This document shows positions 9,741 through 17,170 of a DNA stretch of 64,000 bases, piece by piece. Origin of the DNA: Ciceribacter sp. L1K22 (lineage in GTDB: Bacteria > Pseudomonadota > Alphaproteobacteria > Rhizobiales > Rhizobiaceae); NCBI RefSeq assembly GCF_017599385.1, contig NZ_JAGFPK010000001.1:1355399-1419398 (forward strand). The letters run 5' to 3'. The stretch's first letter is position 1, and each line of letters begins with the position of its first letter. The position numbers and the translations under genes are program-made. Under the pieces are notes generated by a model that searched no databases, had not been told where the DNA came from, and was given only the letters and a program-made list of their open reading frames with translations.

Positions 9741-10958
9741 CTATCGCAGCCGCAGACGGAACAGGCTGTAGACCAGCAGCAGGCCATAGCCCAGGGCGGC
9801 AAGCAGGAAGGGCGCGCGCAGTGCCATTTCGCGGCCAGCATCGGGTTCGACGAATGCGACTACCACGCCGCCGAGCAGCGCCCCGAGCGGCATAGAGCCC
9901 CAGCCGAAGAAGCGGTAGATGCTGTTGACGCGGCCGAGCAGGTCGCCGGGAATGCGGCGCTGGCGCCAGGAGACGGTGATCACGTTCCAGAGCATCGACG
10001 CGGCCATGAAGAAAAACAGCGAGGCGCCGACCACGACCGTGTTCGATGTCAGCCCGATGACCGCGTAGCCGAGGCTCCAGCCGCCGAGCGCAACGAACAG
10101 GCTCGCCTGCGCGCCGATGAAAGACGCGATCCATGGGGCGGCGAGACTGCCGGCCACAGCGCCGACGGCGGCGATCGACAGGAGCAGCCCGTGGCCGGCG
10201 GCGGAGAGGCCGAGAATCTCCTGCGCGAACAACACGGTAATCGTGGTCGCCATGGAAAACAGCAGGTTGATGACGCCGAGCGTGATGGCGAGCCTGAAGA
10301 GGGGCGTATCCCGGCGCATGTAGCCCACGCCCTCCTTCAGCGCCGGCCAGAAGCGCGAGGACACCCGAAGCGCCGGCGGCAGCGTGATCAGCCAGACGAG
10401 CCCGGCCGCCATGACCAGCGCCGCGACATCGAGGCCGAAGGGGATCGCGATTCCGGCGCCGATCAGGAGGCCGGCAAGCGGCGGGCCGACGAACTGGCCG
10501 GTGATCTGCTCGGCGCTCCACATCTGCCCGTTGGCGGCCTCCAGATCAGCGGGCGCGACGATGGCCGGCAGGATGGTTTGCGCTGCATTGTCGCGCATCA
10601 CCTCGGCCGAGCCGAGCAGGAAGGCGAGCCCGGCCAGCACCCAGACGGCCTCCGGAGTGGGCTCGGCGAGCGCCAGCATCATGATCGAAAACACGATCGC
10701 CGCCCGCAGCATGTCGGTACGGGCAATCAGCGTGCGCCGGTCGGCGCGGTCGATGATGACGCCCGCCGGCAGGGCGAACAGCAGCCAGGGCAGGCTGAGC
10801 GCCGCCGCGACGGCGGAGATCGCCACGGGATCGCGGGTCATCAGCGTCGCCAGCCACGGTAGCGCCAGCACCATCAGCCCGTCGCCGAGATTGGTGAGCG
10901 CGCCGGCCGACAGCAGCAGGCGGTAATTGCGGTTGCGGACCAGAAGTGGCGTGGCCAT
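9741..10958 (-). CDS. MFS exporter (EntS-like, MFS_3 type)
   Basis: 405 residues with about 12 hydrophobic segments. The loop between helices 2 and 3 reads GVIIDRADRRTLIARTD, matching the MFS motif A region; the overall look is that of the MFS_3/EntS family (N-terminal NRNYRLLLSAGALTNLGDG), mostly exporters of siderophores or drugs. Inner membrane. It is divergent from the AhpD-like gene, sharing an intergenic region with a 9-base inverted repeat. Substrate not predictable. Confidence 0.85.
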   Translation of the reverse strand: MATPLLVRNRNYRLLLSAGALTNLGDGLMVLALPWLATLMTRDPVAISAVAAALSLPWLLFALPAGVIIDRADRRTLIARTDMLRAAIVFSIMMLALAEPTPEAVWVLAGLAFLLGSAEVMRDNAAQTILPAIVAPADLEAANGQMWSAEQITGQFVGPPLAGLLIGAGIAIPFGLDVAALVMAAGLVWLITLPPALRVSSRFWPALKEGVGYMRRDTPLFRLAITLGVINLLFSMATTITVLFAQEILGLSAAGHGLLLSIAAVGAVAGSLAAPWIASFIGAQASLFVALGGWSLGYAVIGLTSNTVVVGASLFFFMAASMLWNVITVSWRQRRIPGDLLGRVNSIYRFFGWGSMPLGALLGGVVVAFVEPDAGREMALRAPFLLAALGYGLLLVYSLFRLRLR

Positions 10959-11034
10959 GGCGGGACTCTCCGATTTTCAGGGAGTGTAGGCCGGAAAGCG
11001 ACGAAGGGGGAAGCCCCTTGAATTCATGGCCCAA

Positions 11035-11060
11035 ATACATATATAAAAAGCTATATGTAT
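11035..11060. promoter_or_regulatory. AT-rich inverted repeat in a divergent intergenic region
   Basis: ATACATATA (11035-11043) and TATATGTAT (11052-11060) form a perfect 9-base inverted repeat with an 8-base spacer, between the MFS gene (-) and the AhpD-like gene (+), 20 bases before the ATG of the latter. It looks like a repressor operator, but no regulator gene is adjacent. Confidence 0.45.
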
Positions 11061-11080
11061 AACCCTGCGAGGACCACGCC

Positions 11081-11440
11081 ATGAACACGCCCGTCAAGTT
11101 CTATCCCGATATCACAAAAGACATTTCCGCCCACACGCGCACGCTGCGGAAGGAGATTCCCGACGTCATGGCCGGCTTTTCCGCCATGGCGGGGGCGGCG
11201 ACAAGGGACGGGGCGCTGGACAAGAAGGCGAAGGAGTTCGTGGCGCTGGGCATCGGCATTTCCACCCGCTGCGACGGCTGCATCGGCTTTCACACCGAGG
11301 CGCTGATCAAGCTCGGCGCGACGCGGGCGGAATTCCAGGAAGTGCTGGGCATGGCGATCTACATGGGCGGCGGGCCGAGCCTGATGTATGCGGCCCATGC
11401 CATGGCCGCCTGGGAGCAATATGGCGGGGCGGCGGAATAG
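11081..11440 (+). CDS. Carboxymuconolactone decarboxylase / AhpD-like protein
   Basis: 119 residues, one CMD domain. The motif STRCDGCIGFH holds the C-x-x-C plus His used by AhpD-type alkylhydroperoxidases as redox-active site; AIYMGGGPSLMYAAHAM is the conserved closing helix. Probably a cytosolic oligomeric peroxidase-type or general CMD protein. Monocistronic, with a palindrome in its promoter region. Exact substrate unknown. Confidence 0.9.
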   Translation: MNTPVKFYPDITKDISAHTRTLRKEIPDVMAGFSAMAGAATRDGALDKKAKEFVALGIGISTRCDGCIGFHTEALIKLGATRAEFQEVLGMAIYMGGGPSLMYAAHAMAAWEQYGGAAE

Positions 11441-11524
11441 GTAAAAGGCTTACTAATTTAGGGAAGAAATGGTTTACCATTGAGCGCTAGGGTTGTGTCT
11501 CCATAAAAACCGGAGGGTGATTCG

Positions 11525-11878
11525 ATGCGCTTTTCTCTTGCCCTGGTTGCTCTTTCGACCCTTGCCGTTCCGGCCTTCGCGGGCTGGAACAATCTCGCCA
11601 TCTACAACAAGAAGATCGCGACGATCGAGGAATGCCACGACGTGTTCAACGCCCAGACGCCCGACTGGCGCAAGCGCCCGAACTTCGTCATCCGCAGCCT
11701 GCCCGGCGGCCGCGAGGTGATCGCCCAGTGCCTGCCGGATGGCGTTTCCGAACTCTACTGCGACCCCGCCACCAACCGCTCCGCCGTCGCGGTGCTCGTG
11801 GACGAAACCGTCCCCGCCTGCAGCGACATCACGCCACGGTTGAAGGTGCGCAATGTGGATGTGCTGGCGCTGGAGTAA
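11525..11878 (+). CDS. Small exported Cys-containing protein
   Basis: 117 residues starting MRFSLALVALSTLAVPAFAG, a signal peptide with AFA-G cleavage, preceded by GGAGG. The mature protein has four Cys (ECHDVF, AQCLPD, YCDPAT, ACSDIT) spaced as for two disulphides. No family recognised; probably a small folded periplasmic protein. About 180 bases after it to the next gene hold nothing I can name. Confidence 0.7.
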   Translation: MRFSLALVALSTLAVPAFAGWNNLAIYNKKIATIEECHDVFNAQTPDWRKRPNFVIRSLPGGREVIAQCLPDGVSELYCDPATNRSAVAVLVDETVPACSDITPRLKVRNVDVLALE

Positions 11879-12061
11879 GGAAGAGACGCTTAAACTAACC
11901 GCTGGTCGAGAAGCCTAAGTTGCGGCAATCCAACCGTCGAAAGAGATCGGATATTCACAACCATCAGACGCCTTTCGCAGCCAGCTGAAGTCGCTTTGGC
12001 ACACCGACGAACGTCAGTTGAGCGCCATCAAGGGAAGTTCTGTTCCAGGAAGAAATGCCGT

Positions 12062-13009
12062 TCAGGGCGTCATCAGTTCTGGTTCACTAGGTTCTCGGAG
12101 GGCTACGAGCTCAAATTTTCTTTCTACAGTCTCCGTCGCATATCTAGTTGTTTTGCTTTCCAAAATGTGAGCGTCATATACTCGATTTACTGTAAAGCGA
12201 CGATCTCGCGGAAATTCTTTCGACAATGCGCCGGCGAAATCCTCCCCGTCCGGAACCGTCAATCTGAACCTACCACTCTTAACATCCATTCCTACCAAAA
12301 CACCGGCAACGTGGTGATGTATGGACTGAACGTCGGAAGTTCGACCAATTATTTCGACAATCTGCTCCATTTTCTCACGAGTGATCACCTCGCCGAGAAA
12401 TCTTCCATCGGATCTACGCCATTTCAAATCGGTCGAGAAGCCACCATTCACATTACTCGCCGACCACTCATAAACACGCTTCAACACTGGCATACCCAGC
12501 GCCTTCGCAACGTCCCTCACATCGTCTTGATCTGATATTTCGACCACCTGGAATAGCGCGTCGATTGACGCGTCCAGTGAACCGTCAAACAGCGTTTTCG
12601 TGCTCGGAACAAATAGCATAACGCCTAATGACCCGCTGTAGGAGTATCCAAACTCTAAAATACTCTCCCTCAGGGCTTCTGCTCCGATAACCGATTTTAG
12701 CTTTGGGCCATTCCTAACTGCATCGTGTACCTGGCTAAACAGGTTCTGGAAATGCAACATGGATTGTGAAACCCACGTCAAAGCGTAGGGACGTTGGTCA
12801 ACAGGAACAAGCCGATAGTCGCAAACTTCAACATGGTCGCTTTCGGCTATAGCCAGCACGCGATCTTGAGCTTGCCGGGCCATCTTGCGTGCCGCCGCCA
12901 GATTGACATGCAAGTGACGCGCATCAGGATCGCGTAGCAACGCCTCTTCAATTTGGGTCACGACGGCAAAGGCTTGCCGCGCTCGTTCAACTGCGGATGC
13001 GACAGCCAA
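12062..13009 (-). CDS. Partner protein of the nucleotidyltransferase module (unknown function)
   Basis: 315 residues. The N-terminal half is helical (SAVERARQAFAVVTQIEEAL..., AAARKMARQAQDRVLAIAE); the C-terminal about 80 residues (AGVLVGMDVKSGRFRLTVPD ... RYATETVERKFELVAL) look like a small beta-barrel. No catalytic motif is evident and I do not recognise a family with certainty. Its start overlaps the 3' end of the nucleotidyltransferase gene by 23 bases, so the two are translated together. Base composition is AT-richer than the flanks, suggesting transfer. It could be an effector or a regulator of the enzyme; this is inference only. Confidence 0.6.
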   Translation of the reverse strand: MAVASAVERARQAFAVVTQIEEALLRDPDARHLHVNLAAARKMARQAQDRVLAIAESDHVEVCDYRLVPVDQRPYALTWVSQSMLHFQNLFSQVHDAVRNGPKLKSVIGAEALRESILEFGYSYSGSLGVMLFVPSTKTLFDGSLDASIDALFQVVEISDQDDVRDVAKALGMPVLKRVYEWSASNVNGGFSTDLKWRRSDGRFLGEVITREKMEQIVEIIGRTSDVQSIHHHVAGVLVGMDVKSGRFRLTVPDGEDFAGALSKEFPRDRRFTVNRVYDAHILESKTTRYATETVERKFELVALREPSEPELMTP

Positions 13010-13499
13010 TTTTTGTCTCCCACAACCTGAAAACGACGTAACCCTTGGTCCATGCTTCGCTGTTTTCGATGCCGTAGTGGTTGCTCATTGTGGCGACATC
13101 AATGGCGGAGCCAAATAGAGGATGATCACGAGGGTATCTCACGATAGCCAAACTGTCAACATTTTCAAATAAATAGCTCGTATTTATCTGATCTATTAAG
13201 TCGTTTTGAATCTGACTTAAGGAGGTGCTTATGTCAAAATCGTAAGTCAGCAAAACATCTACATCATTTGGATTTGGCTTTTCTGTGAGAAAGCTGCCAT
13301 CAATCGCCAAGTCACCCAAAATATTGTTTGTTAGCAGTAATTGAATAAATTCTTCGAGTTGCTGGTATAGCTTTAACCGAGCTGATTGATAGCCGGCAGA
13401 AAACCGGTCTACGACGAGTGATTTGACTTCTGGCAAGCTTAGATAATGAGCGCCGGGCGCCAAAAGTGGTGGATAATCGTACTTCCTCCCCTCCGCCAT
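12987..13499 (-). CDS. Nucleotidyltransferase-fold protein (DUF6932-like)
   Basis: 170 residues from the ATG at 13499; a GTG 5 codons upstream (13514) is also open. The core motif GDLAIDGSFLTEKPNPNDVD matches the G-S-F ... D-x-D signature of nucleotidyltransferase-fold proteins (DUF6932-like), with metal-binding Asp residues in NDVDVLL. A third acidic strand may be AIDVATM. Substrate unknown. First gene of a two-gene unit with the 315-residue partner. AT-richer than the surroundings; the promoter side (13515-13580) is strongly AT-rich. The pairing resembles abortive-infection or toxin-antitoxin modules, but nothing here proves that. Confidence 0.7.
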   Translation of the reverse strand: MAEGRKYDYPPLLAPGAHYLSLPEVKSLVVDRFSAGYQSARLKLYQQLEEFIQLLLTNNILGDLAIDGSFLTEKPNPNDVDVLLTYDFDISTSLSQIQNDLIDQINTSYLFENVDSLAIVRYPRDHPLFGSAIDVATMSNHYGIENSEAWTKGYVVFRLWETKIGCRIRS

Positions 13500-13591
13500 A
13501 GAAACGCCCCCCACGCAACTTAAGCGCTATTTATATAGCTACACTAGCATTTACTTAAAATTGATGCAAAGTCAAAATAGGAAAAAATTCC

Positions 13592-13696
13592 TTGACGGCG
13601 TCACGGTGTTTTGGTAGGGTTTGGATATGGTCGGGAAGTTGCGCCTAAGGGCGGGCCTTCTGAGGTTTGTGGGGCTCGGGGGACCGGGCCTTTTTT
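13592..13696 (+). ncRNA. Candidate small RNA with promoter and terminator
   Basis: TTGACG (13592-13597), a 17-base spacer and TAGGGT (13615-13620) form a plausible sigma70 promoter. A transcript starting near 13627 would run about 70 bases and end at a GC hairpin plus T6 (13671-13696). The interval has no credible reading frame. No known RNA family recognised. Confidence 0.4.
13671..13696 (+). terminator. Rho-independent terminator
   Basis: GGCTCGG (13673-13679), loop GGGA, CCGGGCC (13684-13690), then six T. One G-T pair in a 7-base stem. No plus-strand gene precedes it, which is why a small RNA is proposed. Confidence 0.7.
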
Positions 13697-13720
13697 CATT
13701 GGGTGTCGGACCTGAGCGGA

Positions 13721-13800
13721 CCCCCTCTCTTGGAATTTCTAGCACTTAGCCTGCGGCTAAGATGCTGAAATTCCATTCTCCCCCGCCAAGGGGGAGATAC
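13721..13800 (+). repeat. Repeat family B, copy 1 (before terS)
   Basis: CCCCCTCTCTTGGAATTTCT followed by the hairpin AGCACTTAGC...GCTAAGATGCT. It shares this core with 25128-25205 and 27833-27905, then diverges into CTCCCCCGCCAAGGGGGAG. It ends 45 bases before the first GTA gene. Confidence 0.8.
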
Positions 13801-13845
13801 GGCGGCGCATCCCATTCCAACCATTCTTTTCTCATGGAGGTTTCC

Positions 13846-14658
13846 ATGCGCATCTCTTCACTGGACGAGGCGGGCGAGGTCCTGCTGTCGGAATTGTTGC
13901 CCGGAGAGCGGGCGGGGCCGGCGGGGTGGGAGATCGAACGGATCGGGCCTGAAGGCGTCGGCCCGCCCGTCGACCGGCGATGTCTGCGGCTCGCGGGCAG
14001 GGTGGTGCTGGAGCTGAAGTCGATGGAGGCGGGGTCTCCCGTCGATGCGCTGTCCGGCCTGCTGGACGAGCTGACGGCGGAGATGGGCGAGCAGTTTCGG
14101 GTGTTCCGCAAGCTGCGCGCCGATGCCGAGGCGGGGCTTGGACCGGAGGATGACGATGGTGACGCGGGTGGCAACAAGGCTGGCAGGAGCGGCGGGTCCG
14201 GATCGGCCGGCGGCGGGGCGGCGGACGTTGCAGGCGCTGCGCCGAGGCCCGACGGCAAGACGGCGCGGGCCGACATCAAGGGCGCGACCGACGCCATGTC
14301 GCTGATCGTCCGCACGCTGGAAAAGATCGACAGCCTGAAACGCGATATCGCCCGCGACCGGGCGGCGGCGGACCTGCTGAGGGCCGAGGAGGAAGACGAT
14401 GCTGATATTGTCGACCGGCTGGCGAAGCTCATCGATGCCAGGGCCAACGAGCGGGCCGAGGAACGGGCCCGCGACCTGGTCCAGCGCTGGCGTGATGGCG
14501 ACGGCGTTGCCGGTGGTGATGGCTGGAAAGGCGGCGCGGGCGGTGACGGTGGCGGCACCGGCGCTTTCGGAACCGGCCCGCCGGGAAAACCGGGAGATGC
14601 GCCGGCGCCGGGAGGCGGGGGAGCAGGCGATTGCGGAACTGGTGCTTCGGCAGGTTGA
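13846..14658 (+). CDS. GTA gp1-like protein, probable small terminase subunit
   Basis: 270 residues; the ATG at 13846 follows GGAGG (an in-frame ATG at 13762 lies in the repeat and is rejected). An N-terminal domain (RISSLDEAGEVLLSELLPGE) precedes a Gly/Asp-rich linker, then a helical segment LIVRTLEKIDSLKRDIARDR and DIVDRLAKLIDARANERAEE. First in the GTA order and just ahead of TerL, where the DNA-recognising small terminase belongs. The last 45 residues are Gly-rich and look like a non-native frame, while the overlapping frame at 14519 looks more protein-like, so a frameshift near 14500 or a true gene overlap is possible. Confidence 0.65.
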   Translation: MRISSLDEAGEVLLSELLPGERAGPAGWEIERIGPEGVGPPVDRRCLRLAGRVVLELKSMEAGSPVDALSGLLDELTAEMGEQFRVFRKLRADAEAGLGPEDDDGDAGGNKAGRSGGSGSAGGGAADVAGAAPRPDGKTARADIKGATDAMSLIVRTLEKIDSLKRDIARDRAAADLLRAEEEDDADIVDRLAKLIDARANERAEERARDLVQRWRDGDGVAGGDGWKGGAGGDGGGTGAFGTGPPGKPGDAPAPGGGGAGDCGTGASAG

Positions 14659-15355
14659 GGGCATGTCGGATGATTATGGCCGGCGTCTGACGGCTGTCGC
14701 CGACAAGGCGCGGCAGAGGATCACGGATGCCGGCATCGAGGCGAAGGTGGCGATCGGGGGTGGCGACAGCAGCCCCTCATCCGGCTGCCGCCACCTGCCT
14801 TTCGCTTGTGCTCCAGGCGTTCATTGCTGCAATCGATTCACTGGATCGATTGCTCCGCTTCGCGGACCGCGCCTCACCCCCGTGAGCGGGGAGAAGGGGC
14901 AGGAGGCGCCGGCTTCCCGCGACAGCGAGGCAGACCCGGCTTCCTCCTCTCCCCGCTCGTGGGAAGAGGGCTGGGTGAGGGGCGGAAACGAGCCGGAGCG
15001 GCAGACGGAGACGGAGCCAACTCAGGCGGAGGATTCGGCAGGCACTACGGCAACGTGTGACGGGGAAGCCGCGTCCACCGCTGAAGAACCCCACCCCGAC
15101 CCATCCCGGCAAGGGGAAGGGGCTTCGGCCGCGGCTTGCCGTGGAGGCCCCCCTCTGCCCTGCCGGGCATCTCCCCCACATGGGGGGAGATCGGATGGGG
15201 CGGGTGATGGCGGGCAGAATGACCCTGCCTCTGGAGACGGGCAAGCCGACGCTTCGTCTTCCGGGGGGAGATCGGATGGGGCGGCTGGCGACGGGCAGGC
15301 CGACGCTTCCTCTTCTGGGGACGGTGGTCCGGAGGCCCGGCAGACTTGCTCTGTG
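14519..15355 (+). other. Coding frame fused upstream of terL: coiled coil plus repeat-derived sequence
   Basis: In the terL frame there is no stop from 14399 onward. Residues encoded at about 14519-14770 (SEPARRENREMRRRREAGEQ ... GRRLTAVADKARQRITDAG) form a convincing charged coiled coil. Then 14772-15345 is translated mosaic repeat (low-complexity, Ser/Gly/Asp-rich). This is either a separate small GTA gene that lost its stop when repeats inserted, or a genuine long N-terminal extension of TerL giving 740 residues. Confidence 0.5.
14772..15345. repeat. Mosaic repeat cluster between terS and terL
   Basis: The left module GCCCCTCATCCGGCTGCCGC at 14772 is interrupted by module D with the hairpin at 14829-14853, then CACCCCCGTGAGCGGGGAG and an end near 14983. 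A second element (15088-15200) includes CTCCCCCACATGGGGGGAG. From 15184 to 15323 an imperfect tandem repeat encodes two SGGRSDGA..GDGQADASSS-type units. Confidence 0.8.
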
Positions 15356-16621
15356 ATGATCGCGCTCCCGGCGCTCGGCCTTTCCCTGCCGAAGGCGCAG
15401 GTGGTGCGGGCCTTGCGCGACTGGAGGCTTCTGGCGCGCGATAGCCAGAGGCCGCCGGAGGGCGACTGGCGGCACTGGCTGCTGATGGGCGGGCGCGGCT
15501 CGGGCAAGACGCGGGCCGGCGCCGAATGGGTGCAGGCGATGGCAAGCGCCGGGCGGCGCTCGGATTTGCGGATCGCGCTGGTGGCGGAAACGCTGGGCGA
15601 TGCCCGCGAGGTGATGATCGACGGTCTCTCCGGCATCTGCAAGGTGGCGGGGGCGGCCGCACCCGAGGTGGAGATCACCCGGCGACGGCTGGTCTGGCCG
15701 AACGGCGCGGTGGCGCAGATCTTTTCCTCCGAGGACCCGGAAAGCCTGCGCGGGCCGCAGTTTCACCTCGCCTGGTGCGACGAGATCGGCAAGTGGAAAT
15801 ACGCCGAGGACACCTTCGACATGCTGCAGTTTGGCCTGAGGCTGGGCGACGCGCCAAGGCTGGTGGCGACGACGACGCCGAGGCCGGTGCCGCTGATCCG
15901 GCGGCTGGTGAAGGACCCGGGCACGGTTACGACGCGGATCTCGACGCTCTCCAATGCGCCGCATCTGGCGCCGGGCTTCATCGCCGCCATCGAGGCCCGC
16001 TACGGCGGGTCGCGGCTGGGGCGGCAGGAGCTCCTGGGTGAGCTGATCGAGGACCGCGAGGACGCGCTCTGGCGGCGCGACCGGCTGGAGGCGGTGAGGG
16101 TCCGCCAGCACGGGGCGCTGAGGCGCATCGTCGTGGCGGTCGATCCGCCGGCGGGCGCGGGCGCGGCGTCGTGCTGCGGCATCGTCGTGGCCGGCATCGA
16201 GGAGACAGGTCGCGCGGTGGTGCTGGCCGACTGTTCGGTCGAGGGCAAGAGCCCGGCCGGCTGGGCGGGTGCTGTCGTGCGCGCCTTCAAGCGGTTCGAG
16301 GCCGACCGGGTGGTGGCGGAGGCAAACCAGGGCGGCGACATGGTGGCGGCGACGCTCGCGAGCGTCGAGGCCGCGCTGCCGGTGACCATGGTGCGGGCGA
16401 CGCGGGGCAAATATCTCCGCGCCGAGCCGGTGGCGGCGCTCTACGAGCAGGGCCGCGTGGTCCATGCCGGCGCCTTTGCCGAACTGGAAGACCAGATGTG
16501 CGATTTCGGCCCGGACGGGCTGTCCTCCGGCCGCTCTCCGGACCGGCTGGATGCCTTGGTCTGGGCGCTGACGGCGCTGATACTGACGGGAAGAGGGGAG
16601 CCGAGGGTAAGGGGGCTTTGA
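15356..16621 (+). CDS. GTA gp2, large terminase subunit
   Basis: 421 residues counted from the ATG at 15356, the length usual for GTA TerL. The ATPase Walker A is at about 44-52 (GGRGSGKTR), Walker B around 140 (HLAWCDEIGKW), and the C-terminal nuclease domain starts near IVVAVDPPAG with acidic residues and VVAEANQGGDM. It cuts and pumps host DNA into GTA heads. A Shine-Dalgarno sequence at useful distance is lacking, and the frame is open upstream for 319 more codons through repeats. Followed by a repeat, a minus-strand small gene and the GH19 lysozyme before the portal. Confidence 0.93.
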   Translation: MIALPALGLSLPKAQVVRALRDWRLLARDSQRPPEGDWRHWLLMGGRGSGKTRAGAEWVQAMASAGRRSDLRIALVAETLGDAREVMIDGLSGICKVAGAAAPEVEITRRRLVWPNGAVAQIFSSEDPESLRGPQFHLAWCDEIGKWKYAEDTFDMLQFGLRLGDAPRLVATTTPRPVPLIRRLVKDPGTVTTRISTLSNAPHLAPGFIAAIEARYGGSRLGRQELLGELIEDREDALWRRDRLEAVRVRQHGALRRIVVAVDPPAGAGAASCCGIVVAGIEETGRAVVLADCSVEGKSPAGWAGAVVRAFKRFEADRVVAEANQGGDMVAATLASVEAALPVTMVRATRGKYLRAEPVAALYEQGRVVHAGAFAELEDQMCDFGPDGLSSGRSPDRLDALVWALTALILTGRGEPRVRGL

Positions 16622-16645
16622 GCGGCGCGACGGCGGTGCCACGGG

Positions 16646-16695
16646 TTCCTTCTCCCCGCGTGCGGGGAGAAGGTGGCGGCAGCCGGATGAGGGGG
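16646..16695. repeat. Short mosaic repeat after terL
   Basis: CCTTCTCCCCGC/GCGGGGAGAAGG palindrome followed by GGCGGCAGCCGGATGAGGGG: the right half of the element seen at 18439-18567. Confidence 0.8.
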
Positions 16696-16768
16696 CTTTG
16701 AGGTGCGTTTTCGGCGGCAGCGGGATGAGCGGCTTTGCGGAAAGGCGCAGGGCCAGACACCGCGCATG

Positions 16769-16794
16769 AAAAAAGGCGCGCCGGGTGGCGCGCC
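16769..16794 (-). terminator. Terminator of the 45-residue gene
   Basis: On the minus strand GGCGCGCC-ACCC-GGCGCGCC is followed by six T: an 8-base perfect stem, 23 bases after the stop at 16818. Confidence 0.85.
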
Positions 16795-16817
16795 TTCTTG
16801 TGTTCCGGATGGAACGA

Positions 16818-16955
16818 TTACTTGGAAGAGGCCGTCTGCGGCTGCCGCATCTGGCGCCATTCCGACTCCATGCGCTCGATGACATGGGCCGGGATGGTAT
16901 TGGCCGCATTGCTGTTTGCAGCAGACTTGGTCTCGGTGCTCAGCTTGATCTGCAT
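16818..16955 (-). CDS. 45-residue hypothetical protein
   Basis: Starts MQIKLSTETKSAANSN, with AGGGAGA at ideal spacing before the ATG at 16955; a longer in-frame start at 17012 lacks this. Composition is hydrophilic, with a single amphipathic helix (IPAHVIERMESEWRQMRQ). The strong terminator directly after the stop supports a real monocistronic gene. No family recognised. It lies divergent to the GH19 gene, and both share the 17017-17053 region. Confidence 0.65.
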   Translation of the reverse strand: MQIKLSTETKSAANSNAANTIPAHVIERMESEWRQMRQPQTASSK

Positions 16956-17016
16956 GGTGTATCTCCCTTCATGGACGCGCTCTAGAACGCCACATGACGC
17001 GGAAGGTTCCACAGAG

Positions 17017-17053
17017 TTAAGTCTTTGTAAATATCGTCTTAACCCGGTTTAAA
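17017..17053. promoter_or_regulatory. Two CtrA-like motifs before the GH19 lysozyme
   Basis: TTAA-N7-TAAA at 17017-17031 and again at 17039-17053, each 7 of 8 bases of the CtrA consensus TTAA-N7-TTAA. CtrA controls GTA release and lysis genes in Rhodobacter. The upstream region is AT-rich, so chance matches are possible. Confidence 0.35.
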
Positions 17054-17170
17054 CGATTGAATTTAGTTAAACCGATTTAGATCAGCAGGAAAATTTCGGG
17101 GTGGTTAATCGCGGGCGGCCGGACGCCGTCGGCGACGCCCCGTCGCGCCATCAAACAAGGGGAAAACGGA

